From NCBI RefSeq assembly GCF_040095835.1, contig NZ_JBBMFT010000001.1:558001-622000 (forward strand): 64,000 nucleotides of DNA, read 5' to 3'. The notes beneath the pieces are model-generated. The model was not told the origin of the DNA and did no database searches. It saw only the letters and a program-made list of their open reading frames with translations. Positions within the stretch are counted from its first letter, which is position 1; the number at the start of each line of letters is the position of its first letter. Source of the stretch: Flavonifractor hominis. Lineage in GTDB: Bacteria > Bacillota > Clostridia > Oscillospirales > Oscillospiraceae. The translations under genes and the position numbers were made by a program. This document shows, piece by piece, positions 26,050 to 34,597 of this stretch.

Positions 26050-26145
26050 ACTGATACACTCCTTTTATAAAACCTTGTTTGTGTGGATAGATAGCTTTTT
26101 TCTATTTATTCCAGCTCCCGCCAAGCGGGAACAAAGAACCGCTCC

Positions 26146-27216
26146 TTACATCCGCAGCCGTGCCTGATACTCCTCTTGGCGGCGGCTGAGCTCCTGGGCG
26201 CCTTCCCGCTGGTTCTCCTGCCGCTCCTGCTGGAGTTTTCTCGTTTGATCGATCCCCTCCAGAATGGTCCGGCGGGAGGCGGTCAGCGTATCGGCGGAGA
26301 CCGTAGACGGCTCCTCCCGGGCCACGCCGGCCAAGGCGGCGGCCGATTGGGCGCTGCGCTCGGCCAGTGCGCCGGTACGCTCCTCCAGCGCCCGCAAAGA
26401 TTCCCGCTGCAGACGCTGGCGCTTGAGCAGCACCGCCTGGGTCAGTGCCTGCTTGAACACGGGCAACGTCACCAGGAAGGCGGAGTTGAGTTTGCGCATC
26501 AAATTGAGGTTGGTGTATTCCATACTCTTGACCATGGGCAGGGCCTGCATGGCCACCACCTCCGCGATGCGCAGATCCTGCACCCGCTGGTCCAGAAGAT
26601 TACGGGCCTGCTGGACACTGGTGCACTCCATGGCCAGCAGATGGTCGCCCGGGTGGGCGGCAGCCTCCTGCCGCTTCTGCTCCAGGTAGGCATCCACCTG
26701 GCGCAGCCCCTCCTCCCCGGCCAGAATATAGCGGACCAGTTCTTTATAGTAGGCCAGATTGGCAGTGAAAATCTCCTCCAGCTGGCGGTTGGTCTGTTCC
26801 AGCTCGGCCTCCAACTGCTTGAGCCGGATATAGATCCGGTCTACTTCATCTCCCAGCGTGCGGTAGCGGACCAGCACCTGCTCCACCGTCTCTTTCCCGC
26901 CGCCCAGAAGGCGGCCCAGAAAGCCGCGGCGTTCTTCCCCGGCGATCTCGTCCACATCAAACTGCCCCATCAGCGCCGACAGATCCGTCAGCAGAGGCGT
27001 AGGATCGCTGGTCCGCCCCATACTGACACTGTGCAGGATGGTATCCGAACAGCGTGAGATCTCCTTGGCTGCATCCGCGCCAAAGGAGAGTATAGTGGAC
27101 GGATCGTCCAGATAGATCTGGCTGACCAGCCGGTCCAGATCCTGGGAGCCCTCCAGGGAGCGGGCCAGCTCATTGCGTTGGGCACTCAGATCCAGGAGCT
27201 CCTGCGGTGTTTCCAT
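26146..27216 (-). CDS. Toxic-anion resistance protein TelA
   Basis: A 356-residue, almost entirely helical protein. The family segments RLLGGGKETVEQVLVRYRTL, then LEQTNRQLEEIFTANLAYYKELVRYILAGEEGL, and EVVAMQALPMVKSMEYTNLNLMRKLNSAFLVTLPVFKQAL are characteristic of TelA. Its biochemical role is not settled; it is a scaffold-like partner of TerD proteins in Ter systems and in the Bacillus yce operon (yceH). It starts 18 nt before the end of the YceG-type gene, in operon order after it. Confidence 0.92.
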   Translation of the reverse strand: METPQELLDLSAQRNELARSLEGSQDLDRLVSQIYLDDPSTILSFGADAAKEISRCSDTILHSVSMGRTSDPTPLLTDLSALMGQFDVDEIAGEERRGFLGRLLGGGKETVEQVLVRYRTLGDEVDRIYIRLKQLEAELEQTNRQLEEIFTANLAYYKELVRYILAGEEGLRQVDAYLEQKRQEAAAHPGDHLLAMECTSVQQARNLLDQRVQDLRIAEVVAMQALPMVKSMEYTNLNLMRKLNSAFLVTLPVFKQALTQAVLLKRQRLQRESLRALEERTGALAERSAQSAAALAGVAREEPSTVSADTLTASRRTILEGIDQTRKLQQERQENQREGAQELSRRQEEYQARLRM

Positions 27217-27234
27217 GTCTCGCTCCTTTCTGCG

Positions 27235-29571
27235 TCAGTTCCCGCCGAACAGGCGGCTGAACCATTCGCCCGAACCGCGACGCCCACCCCGCAGACTGGG
27301 TACGGTCAGGTCAAAGCGGTATTCCCCTGCGTTGAGGGTCTGAAATGCATCGGGGTTCAGGTGGGCCTCCACATTGCGGTAGCCCGTTGGGGTAAATACG
27401 GCGATGTCAAACCCAACCAGGTTGAAAAATCCCAGCAGAATACATTCCGCCAGTGAAAAGACCCGGTCGGTCACATCTACAATCACCACCTTGGGGATGG
27501 TGCGGGTAAAATCAAAGCTCTGGATGGTATGCAGGGTGTCCTTGCTCAGTCCCATCAGGGTAGAGAGTACACAGGCGGGCAAGTCACGCCCCCCGTCGGT
27601 GATCAGGCCGCAGTCGATCAGCGTCTGCATCTTCTCCAGCATATAGTTTTGCGTATCATCGGGCAGGAATCCGTAGCGGTACTGCTCCGAGCGCTTAAGC
27701 GCCACCGGGTCCAGCCGTCCGTTATGGAAAAATGCCCGGGCTTTGGGGATGCTCATCACCGGTGCCGGGTCCACCAGGAAGGGTACGTTGGTAATAAGGT
27801 GGGTCTCCGGTGTGATGAGACCCCGGATGGTATCCCAGTAGTCCGACACGTTCCCCTCCACCCCGTTGATTTTGGCGAAGAGGTTGGGCACATGAACGGT
27901 GTCCCCCTGGGTCTGAAAGGATGGGCGGAACTGAGCCTCCTCCTTCCAGAGCTGCAGCACCTCGTCATACGTCGTGCGCAGGGTGACTGCCGCCGAGCGG
28001 GGAAAGGACCGGGTACGGAACATCCCCACATCGTTGTGGAGCATCTCATCGATCTCCCGGGCGGCGTTGTAGGCCGTTGTAGAGGCCCGCAGCAGCTCCT
28101 CCTTCTGGGGAAAAGGCTCTGCAGGAAAGTCCTGCTCCATCACCACCTCGCTCCAGTCGTGGGACAGCGGCGAAGCCTCGAACAGCGTCTGACCAGCCTT
28201 TTGGGGGCTGAAGTAGAGCACATCCACACCGCTGTGGGCCACTGCCCACAGCAGTGTTACCGTGGCCTCGTTCACCGGCCCGTAGCAAACCAGAGCGGGG
28301 AGCTGCTCCGGATCATATCCTTCAAACAGCGGCTCCAGATACCGCCGCATCCAGCAGGCCAGACGGACCCCGTGGTTGTAAAGACGCACGGAGTTGGTCT
28401 CCGCCGCGGATTCCATGGCAAGGGTAAAGGCCCGCTGCGCCAGCAGCTGAGGAACCTTTCCGCAGTTGAGGGCCAGCGCCCCGGCAATAGCGCGGATCAG
28501 ATGGACCCCAGGCAACGTCTTATCGACTGTCTGGAACCGCTGCACCTCCGCCGGAGTAGGCGGCGGCGCGGCCCCCTCCAGCAGCTTCCACCGCTTGGGA
28601 GACTGTTCCAGGGCCCGTCGCAGGCGAAATAGCCGGGTCCGGTAAGCGGACCGTTCATCACCGCCAAAGCAGAGGGCGAACAGGGTATCCATATGCCCGT
28701 CCTTCCCCCGGCGGGAGGCCGGCAGGAGCACCGCCTCGGTCACTGCCTGCCCATCTGCCCAACGGTTGATACACAGGGTATTCCCCATTCCCTCCCAGGG
28801 CGCGGGTCCCAGAGGCGGAGGTGACGGCCGGGCCTGGGCCGGCCGGGGCTGGGAAGAAACCGTGCGGGACGGTGAGGGCGCCGGGCGAGGAGGAACAGGA
28901 GCAGGACGGGGCTGGGCAGGACGGGGCGGAGCGGACCGCGGCTCCGGCGTCAGCAGTTCTCCCTGCCACAAAATGGAACAGCTGCCTTCCGGGTCCTGCT
29001 TGCGGTAAGATGCGTCGGAAACCGGATTGGCATATACCACATCACACCCTGCCTGATGCAGCAGGCAGAGCACGTAAAAATCATACTTGGACAACTCCCC
29101 TTCAGCCAGAATACAGGGAGGCACATCCCGCAACAGGCCGGTGAGCGCATGTCCAAAGGCCCCCCGGAACCAGCACATGAATTTGATGTATGCGTTGCGG
29201 AGCACACCATCATTGGCACCCCGGCTGCGCAGGCGTTCCAGTGTCTGCTCCAGAGCCAGGGCCAGCGCTTCCCGCTGCTCGGGGCGCAGCTGCCCCAGCC
29301 ACATGGTCATATGTCGGCGGATCAGCGCGCCGCTGAGCACAAACCGCTCCCCTACCAAATCATAAAAGCGGCGGATCTCAGGCTCCGTAGGGTTGGCCAC
29401 ACCGTCCTTCAGATACACACCGTTTCGGTCGGCCAGTGTATGCACTTGTGAAAGAAACCGGGCGCTCTCTCCCGCCGCATCCCGCCCGATGACCCGTAAA
29501 AAACACGGCTTAGGCGGCGTTCGTTGACTGACCGGCAGGTAAAAAGCGGAAAAGCAACAGTTCTGGCTCAT
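27235..29571 (-). CDS. YceG family protein of the Ter operon
   Basis: A 778-residue protein matching Bacillus YceG, which also sits in a TerD-TelA operon. Residues ~1-210 and ~265-770 contain related segments such as CDVVYANPVSDASYR and VDVLYFSPQKAG, suggesting two copies of one domain. They are joined by a strongly Pro/Ala/Arg-rich linker (~211-262). The function is unknown. The C-terminal part has VVIVDVTDRVFSLAECILLGFFNLVGFDIAVFTPTGY, a Rossmann-like pattern. It is not related to the MltG-type protein that shares the name YceG. Confidence 0.85.
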   Translation of the reverse strand: MSQNCCFSAFYLPVSQRTPPKPCFLRVIGRDAAGESARFLSQVHTLADRNGVYLKDGVANPTEPEIRRFYDLVGERFVLSGALIRRHMTMWLGQLRPEQREALALALEQTLERLRSRGANDGVLRNAYIKFMCWFRGAFGHALTGLLRDVPPCILAEGELSKYDFYVLCLLHQAGCDVVYANPVSDASYRKQDPEGSCSILWQGELLTPEPRSAPPRPAQPRPAPVPPRPAPSPSRTVSSQPRPAQARPSPPPLGPAPWEGMGNTLCINRWADGQAVTEAVLLPASRRGKDGHMDTLFALCFGGDERSAYRTRLFRLRRALEQSPKRWKLLEGAAPPPTPAEVQRFQTVDKTLPGVHLIRAIAGALALNCGKVPQLLAQRAFTLAMESAAETNSVRLYNHGVRLACWMRRYLEPLFEGYDPEQLPALVCYGPVNEATVTLLWAVAHSGVDVLYFSPQKAGQTLFEASPLSHDWSEVVMEQDFPAEPFPQKEELLRASTTAYNAAREIDEMLHNDVGMFRTRSFPRSAAVTLRTTYDEVLQLWKEEAQFRPSFQTQGDTVHVPNLFAKINGVEGNVSDYWDTIRGLITPETHLITNVPFLVDPAPVMSIPKARAFFHNGRLDPVALKRSEQYRYGFLPDDTQNYMLEKMQTLIDCGLITDGGRDLPACVLSTLMGLSKDTLHTIQSFDFTRTIPKVVIVDVTDRVFSLAECILLGFFNLVGFDIAVFTPTGYRNVEAHLNPDAFQTLNAGEYRFDLTVPSLRGGRRGSGEWFSRLFGGN

Positions 29572-29656
29572 AAAAAACGGCGCTCCACTTGGTTTATTTT
29601 GTTCAAAATAGGCGTGATTTTATTATACACGCTTTGTTCAAAGAACGCAATCCGCT

Positions 29657-30487
29657 TTACCGAGTGTTGCTGGTGTTCATATCCATGTGCCGTGTACTGA
29701 CTACTCCGGAATTGATCGTATTGTAGATCTTGATGGAAGGTGCCAGCCACACGCTGCCGGTACCGCGGTAGACATTGACCAACCCTTCGCCGCTGACAGC
29801 CGAGCCCAGCAGCGTTTTAGCCGAGCGCTCCACCGTGAACTGAAGGCCTCCGCTGCGCAGCACAGCAAAGTTGCCATCCACTTTAAGCACATCGTTGCTG
29901 AGCTCAATGATATCGATCTCACAGGACGGCACGGGACACTCCAGCACCACAAGGCCGGTACCGGACAGAGAGATCTGGAACAGGCCCTCGCCGCCGGCCA
30001 CTGCCGAGGACACCGTGCGCTGCATGCTGGCTTTCACTGTGACACCGCCCTGGGCACAGTAGAACATCCCCTTATCCACAATGATCTCCTCGTGGTCCAG
30101 CTGCAGCAGCAGGAAGTGATTGAACGACGGCTCCAGCACCAGCATACCAGTCCCCCGGTACTCCGGCTGGGCCAGTGCCTCCCCTGTCACCGCGCCGGAA
30201 AAAAGCCGGCCCAGCGCATTGCCCGCCGTCACTCCGGAGATCATCTCCAGATTGCCCCGGAAATAACTCATGGCCCCCGGCTCCACCGTCACCATATCAT
30301 TATCCAAATAGACGGCCACCTGACGGGCGCGGATGTTTTGTTTCTCCATAAAATAGAGATCGGACGCCGCAGCGGTGTTGGTGGAGCCCAGCAGCTTTTG
30401 ATACTCCATCACCTCAATGCGCATGCCCCCAAAACTGGCCTGATCGACGACCTTTATATGTTCCCTTGATCCAATGGCGCTGAGCAT
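29657..30487 (-). CDS. AIM24 family protein
   Basis: A 276-residue beta-rich protein of the AIM24 (TIM-barrel-unrelated beta-helix) family. Repeated elements are GEALAQPEYRGTGMLVLEPS, GEGLFQISLSGTGLVVLECP and GEGLVNVYRGTGSVWLAPS. Bacterial members often occur in Ter operons; the role is unknown, but a lipid- or membrane-associated scaffold is suspected. It lies between the double-TerD gene (24 nt) and the YceG gene (85 nt). The C-terminus MDMNTSNTR is short and polar. Confidence 0.9.
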   Translation of the reverse strand: MLSAIGSREHIKVVDQASFGGMRIEVMEYQKLLGSTNTAAASDLYFMEKQNIRARQVAVYLDNDMVTVEPGAMSYFRGNLEMISGVTAGNALGRLFSGAVTGEALAQPEYRGTGMLVLEPSFNHFLLLQLDHEEIIVDKGMFYCAQGGVTVKASMQRTVSSAVAGGEGLFQISLSGTGLVVLECPVPSCEIDIIELSNDVLKVDGNFAVLRSGGLQFTVERSAKTLLGSAVSGEGLVNVYRGTGSVWLAPSIKIYNTINSGVVSTRHMDMNTSNTR

Positions 30488-30511
30488 AGAAATGCCTCCT
30501 CTTTTCTCTTT

Positions 30512-31645
30512 TTATTTTCGGCCCGCCACCCAGCGGAACCCGAACCCATAGTGCTGGTCCACCTCACGATGGCCGTTAAAAAACCGTTCTTCCCGTCGAA
30601 CCTCCAGCCCTCCGTCCCGACCGGTAAGACTGGCCAAGACACAAAACCGCGCATTGCTCCGGGCGTTGTCGATAAGAATCTCAATATCCGGCGCCCCCTC
30701 CTGGCTGAGCACCACCCGGGCATTGGTGGACCGCCAGTTGGGCACCCCGTCATAGATATAGGCAAATACGACTGCAAAGTCGATGAGCTCCGGCCGGAAG
30801 AAGTCCATATTTTCTCCGTTCAGGGCAGCGCCCGAACGATCATCCCCGTCCAGCCGGATATAGGGCATATCGCTGGCACTGCCAAAGCTTCGGCCCAGCG
30901 CCTGGATGACACCCTGTGTGCCATTTTTCAACCGGTACATGCATGCCAAATCCAGATCCACATCGCCCCCCGTTTTAAACAGGCCGGGACGTCCACGGTC
31001 CCAGTTCAGATTGACATGGATACGCCCTGCGTTTTTGCTCAGGTCGATTTTGTGGCTCTCACCGCTCTTTTTCAGACTGATCTTGGACAGGTTTACTTTG
31101 GGCACAGGCGGAGCCGGTTCGGCAGGACGGACTTCCTCTCCCCCGAAATGGGCCAACAGCGCCGACAGTCCACCGTTAAACCCACTGGCAACCACCGCAC
31201 ACCGCCAAAGCTCCTCCCTGCGGTACAGCTCACAGAGAATGATCGCTTTTTCCTCCTGAAAACCGTCCCCGTCAAAGGTATATTCCGCCTGCTCCCGCTC
31301 TCCTTTTATCGTCAGCAGACTCCGGGTCAGTTTCCGCATGGTGACGCCGCCATCCAGCGCAACCGTCACCACCAGTTTCTGTACAAAAGCCGGCAGCCGG
31401 TGCAGATCGATGGAAAACTCTGTCGTTCCAGAGCTCTGCGTCATCTCCACCGCTCCTTCGGGGGTGCGCGTCTGATTGTAAAAGACAAAATAGCGGTCAT
31501 CAGACAGCTTTCCGGCCCCATCCACGCCAAAGCAGGTCACATCTGCTTCTCCTTCGGGCAATGCGGCCGAAACCGAAACACGGAAGCGCCCATCCGGTGC
31601 AAGGTCCGTCAGTTTCAGCTTCTGTCCCTTCTGCATCTGTATCAT
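30512..31645 (-). CDS. Two-domain TerD family protein
   Basis: A 377-residue protein with two TerD-type halves. Residues ~1-175 (KGQKLKLTDL ... VVASGFNGGLSALLAHFGGEE) are degenerate and lack the acidic Ca2+ loop. A Pro-rich linker follows. Residues ~200-377 (INLSK-like KIDLSKNAGRIHVNLNWD ... GGDVDLDLACMY ... LDGDDRSG) keep it. The ATG at 31645 has AAGGGGG upstream; an in-frame ATG at 31699 would overlap the promoter. It is the first gene of the Ter operon. Confidence 0.88.
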   Translation of the reverse strand: MIQMQKGQKLKLTDLAPDGRFRVSVSAALPEGEADVTCFGVDGAGKLSDDRYFVFYNQTRTPEGAVEMTQSSGTTEFSIDLHRLPAFVQKLVVTVALDGGVTMRKLTRSLLTIKGEREQAEYTFDGDGFQEEKAIILCELYRREELWRCAVVASGFNGGLSALLAHFGGEEVRPAEPAPPVPKVNLSKISLKKSGESHKIDLSKNAGRIHVNLNWDRGRPGLFKTGGDVDLDLACMYRLKNGTQGVIQALGRSFGSASDMPYIRLDGDDRSGAALNGENMDFFRPELIDFAVVFAYIYDGVPNWRSTNARVVLSQEGAPDIEILIDNARSNARFCVLASLTGRDGGLEVRREERFFNGHREVDQHYGFGFRWVAGRK

Positions 31646-31690
31646 ACCGTTGCCCCCTTTACCCCAGCCGTTTCGGCCAAAACTGTTATC

Positions 31691-31719
31691 ATCATACAAG
31701 TTTCTTATCAGAAATACAA
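31691..31719 (-). promoter_or_regulatory. Promoter of the Ter operon
   Basis: On the minus strand TTGTAT (31719-31714) and TATGAT (31696-31691) are spaced 17 nt, 45 nt before the start at 31645. The surrounding sequence is AT-rich. Confidence 0.7.
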
Positions 31720-31800
31720 TTTAAATTACATAAATTTCAGAAAGTCTTTAAAATTGTATACATTTGGCTAATACCATCTCTCTGCTTTTTCCAAAACAAA

Positions 31801-31838
31801 AAGGACAGAAAGCCGATATCTATCGGCTTTCTGTCCTT
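31801..31838. terminator. Terminator of the atp operon
   Basis: An 18-bp hairpin AAGGACAGAAAGCCGATA/TATCGGCTTTCTGTCCTT is followed on the minus strand by TTTGTTTT. It lies 4 nt past the atpC stop and upstream of the Ter promoter. Confidence 0.92.
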
Positions 31839-31841
31839 GGT

Positions 31842-32246
31842 TCAGCGTCTGGTTTTCAGCCGGGCCATAGCCCGGGCCAGTGCCGCTTTGGAGTGGTAAT
31901 ACTCATGGATGCTCTGCTTCTGACGCAGGCGCTCCTCCGCCCGCTCTTTGGCGGCCTCCGCCCGCTTACGGTCGATCTCCTCCGGGTGCTCAGCAAAACC
32001 CACCAGAAGGATCACATAGTCGGGCTTGATCTCAGCAAAGCCGGCGCCCACGGCGGCATGCTCCCACTTGTCATCATTTTTATACCGCAGTTCACCCGGT
32101 TCAATGGCGGTGACCACCGGCTCATGGCCGGGGTAAATCCCCATTTCGCCATCCACGGCGGGGAGCACCAGCGCCTCGGCCGGGCCAATGTAAAACTGCC
32201 GCTCGGGGGTAATGATCTCCAGGTAAAAGGTACCTGTCTCGGCCAT
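31842..32246 (-). CDS. atpC: F1 ATP synthase epsilon subunit
   Basis: A 134-residue protein with the N-terminal beta-sandwich (FYLEIITPERQFYIGPAEALVLPAVDGEMGIYPGHEPVV) and a C-terminal helical hairpin rich in Arg/Glu/Ala that regulates ATP hydrolysis. It is the last gene of the atp operon; its start directly follows the atpD stop. Confidence 0.95.
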   Translation of the reverse strand: MAETGTFYLEIITPERQFYIGPAEALVLPAVDGEMGIYPGHEPVVTAIEPGELRYKNDDKWEHAAVGAGFAEIKPDYVILLVGFAEHPEEIDRKRAEAAKERAEERLRQKQSIHEYYHSKAALARAMARLKTRR

Positions 32247-33647
32247 TTACACCGCCCCCATCTTTTTCGCCTTGGTGATAACCTCGTCCACGTTGCCCAC
32301 GTTGCTGAAGGCGGCCTCGGGGTACTTGTCCAGCTCACCACCCAAAATGGTCTCAAAGGAGCGCAGGGTATCTTCCAGCTTTACATAGCGCCCTTCCAGA
32401 CCGGTAAACTGCTCGGCCACGGAGAACGGCTGGGAGAAGAACTGCTGAATGCGGCGGGCACGCTCCACGGTGCGCCGGTCGTCCTCCGAAAGTTCCTCCA
32501 TGCCCAGGATGGCGATGATGTCCTGCAGTTCCCGGTAGCGCTGGAGCAGCTCCTGGGTGCCCCGGGCGATCTTGTAATGCCGCTCGCCCACCACATCGGG
32601 CTCCAGGATACGGGAGGTGGACTCCAGGGGGTCCACAGCGGGATAGATGCCCTGCTCCACGATCTTACGGGAGAGGACGGTCGTGGCGTCCAGATGGGCA
32701 AACGTGGTGGCAGGGGCAGGGTCGGTCAGGTCGTCTGCGGGGACATAGACGGCCTGCACTGAGGTGATGGCCCCATCCTTGGTGGAGGTGATGCGCTCCT
32801 GCAGCGCACCCATCTCATTGGCCAGGGTGGGCTGGTAGCCCACGGCGGAAGGCATACGGCCCATCAGAGCGGAGACCTCAGAGCCAGCCTGGACATAACG
32901 GAAGATGTTGTCGATGAACAGCAGCACATTCTGCTTTTCTTTGTCACGGAAATACTCGGCCATGGTCAGTCCGGTGAGGGCCACGCGCATACGGGCTCCG
33001 GGGGGCTCGTTCATCTGGCCGAACACCAGGGCAGTTTTCTCAATGACGCCGGACTCCGTCATCTCACGCCACAGGTCGTTGCCCTCACGGGTACGCTCAC
33101 CTACGCCGGTAAAGATGGAGTAGCCGCCGTGCTCAGTTGCGATGTTGTGGATCAGCTCCTGGATCAGCACCGTTTTGCCCACGCCGGCGCCGCCGAACAG
33201 GCCGATCTTGCCGCCCTTGGCATAGGGAGCCAGCAGGTCAATGACCTTGATGCCGGTCTCAAAGATATCCACCACAGGGCGCTGATTCTCAAAGGCAGGG
33301 GGCTGGCGGTGGATGGACCACTTCTCGCTGGCCTTCACCGGCCCCTTCTCATCAATAGCGTCACCCAGGACGTTGAACATGCGCCCCAGCACACCCTCGC
33401 CCACGGGGACGGAGATGGGCGCGCCGGTGGCGGTGACGCTCATGCCGCGGCCCAGTCCCTCGCTGGGGGAGAGCATGATGCACCGCACCGTGTCCCCGCC
33501 CACATGCTGGGCCACTTCCATGACCTGGCGTTTCCCGTTCAGTTCCACCTCAAGGGCTTCCTTGATTTCAGGCAGGCTGCCGTTTGAAAACGCCACGTCT
33601 ACGACAGGTCCCATGACCTGTACAATGGTTCCCTGATTCTCACTCAT
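32247..33647 (-). CDS. atpD: F1 ATP synthase beta subunit
   Basis: The catalytic subunit of ATP synthase, 466 residues. The P-loop is GLFGGAGVGKTVLIQ and the catalytic glutamate region is GVGERTREGNDLW. The signature PAPATTFAHLDATTVLSR and the helical hinge MEELSEDDR (the DELSEED equivalent) are all present. It starts behind AAAGGGGATACGATATT and lies 68 nt after atpG. Confidence 0.97.
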   Translation of the reverse strand: MSENQGTIVQVMGPVVDVAFSNGSLPEIKEALEVELNGKRQVMEVAQHVGGDTVRCIMLSPSEGLGRGMSVTATGAPISVPVGEGVLGRMFNVLGDAIDEKGPVKASEKWSIHRQPPAFENQRPVVDIFETGIKVIDLLAPYAKGGKIGLFGGAGVGKTVLIQELIHNIATEHGGYSIFTGVGERTREGNDLWREMTESGVIEKTALVFGQMNEPPGARMRVALTGLTMAEYFRDKEKQNVLLFIDNIFRYVQAGSEVSALMGRMPSAVGYQPTLANEMGALQERITSTKDGAITSVQAVYVPADDLTDPAPATTFAHLDATTVLSRKIVEQGIYPAVDPLESTSRILEPDVVGERHYKIARGTQELLQRYRELQDIIAILGMEELSEDDRRTVERARRIQQFFSQPFSVAEQFTGLEGRYVKLEDTLRSFETILGGELDKYPEAAFSNVGNVDEVITKAKKMGAV

Positions 33648-33715
33648 AATATCGTATCCCCTTTCGGGCGTTCACTCTCACATTTCATATCCGGGCGGTA
33701 CATGCGCCCCGGGTC

Positions 33716-34597
33716 TCACAGCGCCGCCTGAGCGCCGCCCACCACCTCGGTGATTTCCTGCGTGATGGCGCTCTGCCGGGCGCGGTTATAGGACAAATTC
33801 AGACTCTGGAGCATGCTCCGGGCATTGTCGCTGGAGGATTTCATAGCCGTCATGCGGGCGTTCTGCTCCGAGCAGTAGGACTCCACCAGGGCACCGAACA
33901 GGTCGCCCTTCAGATATCCAGGTACCAGGCGGTCCATGACCGCCTTGACCGAGGGGACATACGTTACGTCCCGGTTATATTTATCGCGGTTTTTTTCATA
34001 TTCCGGAAATACATCCGGGTCCAGAGGCAGCAGCTTGTGGACGGTGGGCTCCATCTGGAAGGAGGTCACCATCTTGGTAAAGAGGACATATACCTCATCC
34101 AGCTGTCCTGTCATATAGAGGTCGATCATCTGTTCACCGATATCCCGGGCCCGGGCCACGGTGGGGTTCTGGGCTGTATAGAGAAATTCTCCATCGATGG
34201 GAATCCCGTGTTCCTGGAAGTAGGAGCGCCCCACTTGTCCCACCACAAACAGGCTTGGATTGGCCGTCTTGGCCAGCTTTTGCTCGGCCAGCTTCAGGAT
34301 GTTATGGTTGTATGCACCAGCTAGTCCCTTGTCGCCCGTAATGACGATATAGCCCACCTTACGTTTTTCCGCGGGGATACCCTCCCGCTTGTCAAAAAAG
34401 CGGTGCTCGATCTGAGGAGAGTGGTGCAGGATATCGGAGATGGTGACCTCGATCTTCTGGAAATAGGGCTCCACATCATTGAGCTGCTTGCGCGCCTTGC
34501 GCAGGTTGGAGGAGGAGATCAGATACATGGCGTTGGTGATTTTCAGCGTCTGCTCCACGCTCTTGATGTGGGTGCGGATCTCTTTTATGCTTGCCAT
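33716..34597 (-). CDS. atpG: F1 ATP synthase gamma subunit
   Basis: The central rotor shaft, 293 residues. The N-terminal coiled-coil helix (IKEIRTHIKSVEQTLKITNAMYLISSSNLRKA), the middle GYIVITGDKGLAGAYNHNI and the C-terminal helix YNRARQSAITQEITEVVGGAQAL-like end are all typical. Its start overlaps the atpA stop by 13 nt. Confidence 0.96.
   Translation of the reverse strand: MASIKEIRTHIKSVEQTLKITNAMYLISSSNLRKARKQLNDVEPYFQKIEVTISDILHHSPQIEHRFFDKREGIPAEKRKVGYIVITGDKGLAGAYNHNILKLAEQKLAKTANPSLFVVGQVGRSYFQEHGIPIDGEFLYTAQNPTVARARDIGEQMIDLYMTGQLDEVYVLFTKMVTSFQMEPTVHKLLPLDPDVFPEYEKNRDKYNRDVTYVPSVKAVMDRLVPGYLKGDLFGALVESYCSEQNARMTAMKSSSDNARSMLQSLNLSYNRARQSAITQEITEVVGGAQAAL

Noticed and set aside
26050..26145. 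A terminator between telA and the first terD gene
   Set aside because: Only a 6-bp stem (TCCCGC/GCGGGA) is visible, and the A/T-run is displaced, so it was too weak to list.
28785..28960. A tandem DNA repeat as an independent element
   Set aside because: The repetitive GC-rich sequence is explained by the Pro/Ala/Arg-rich linker of the YceG-type protein.
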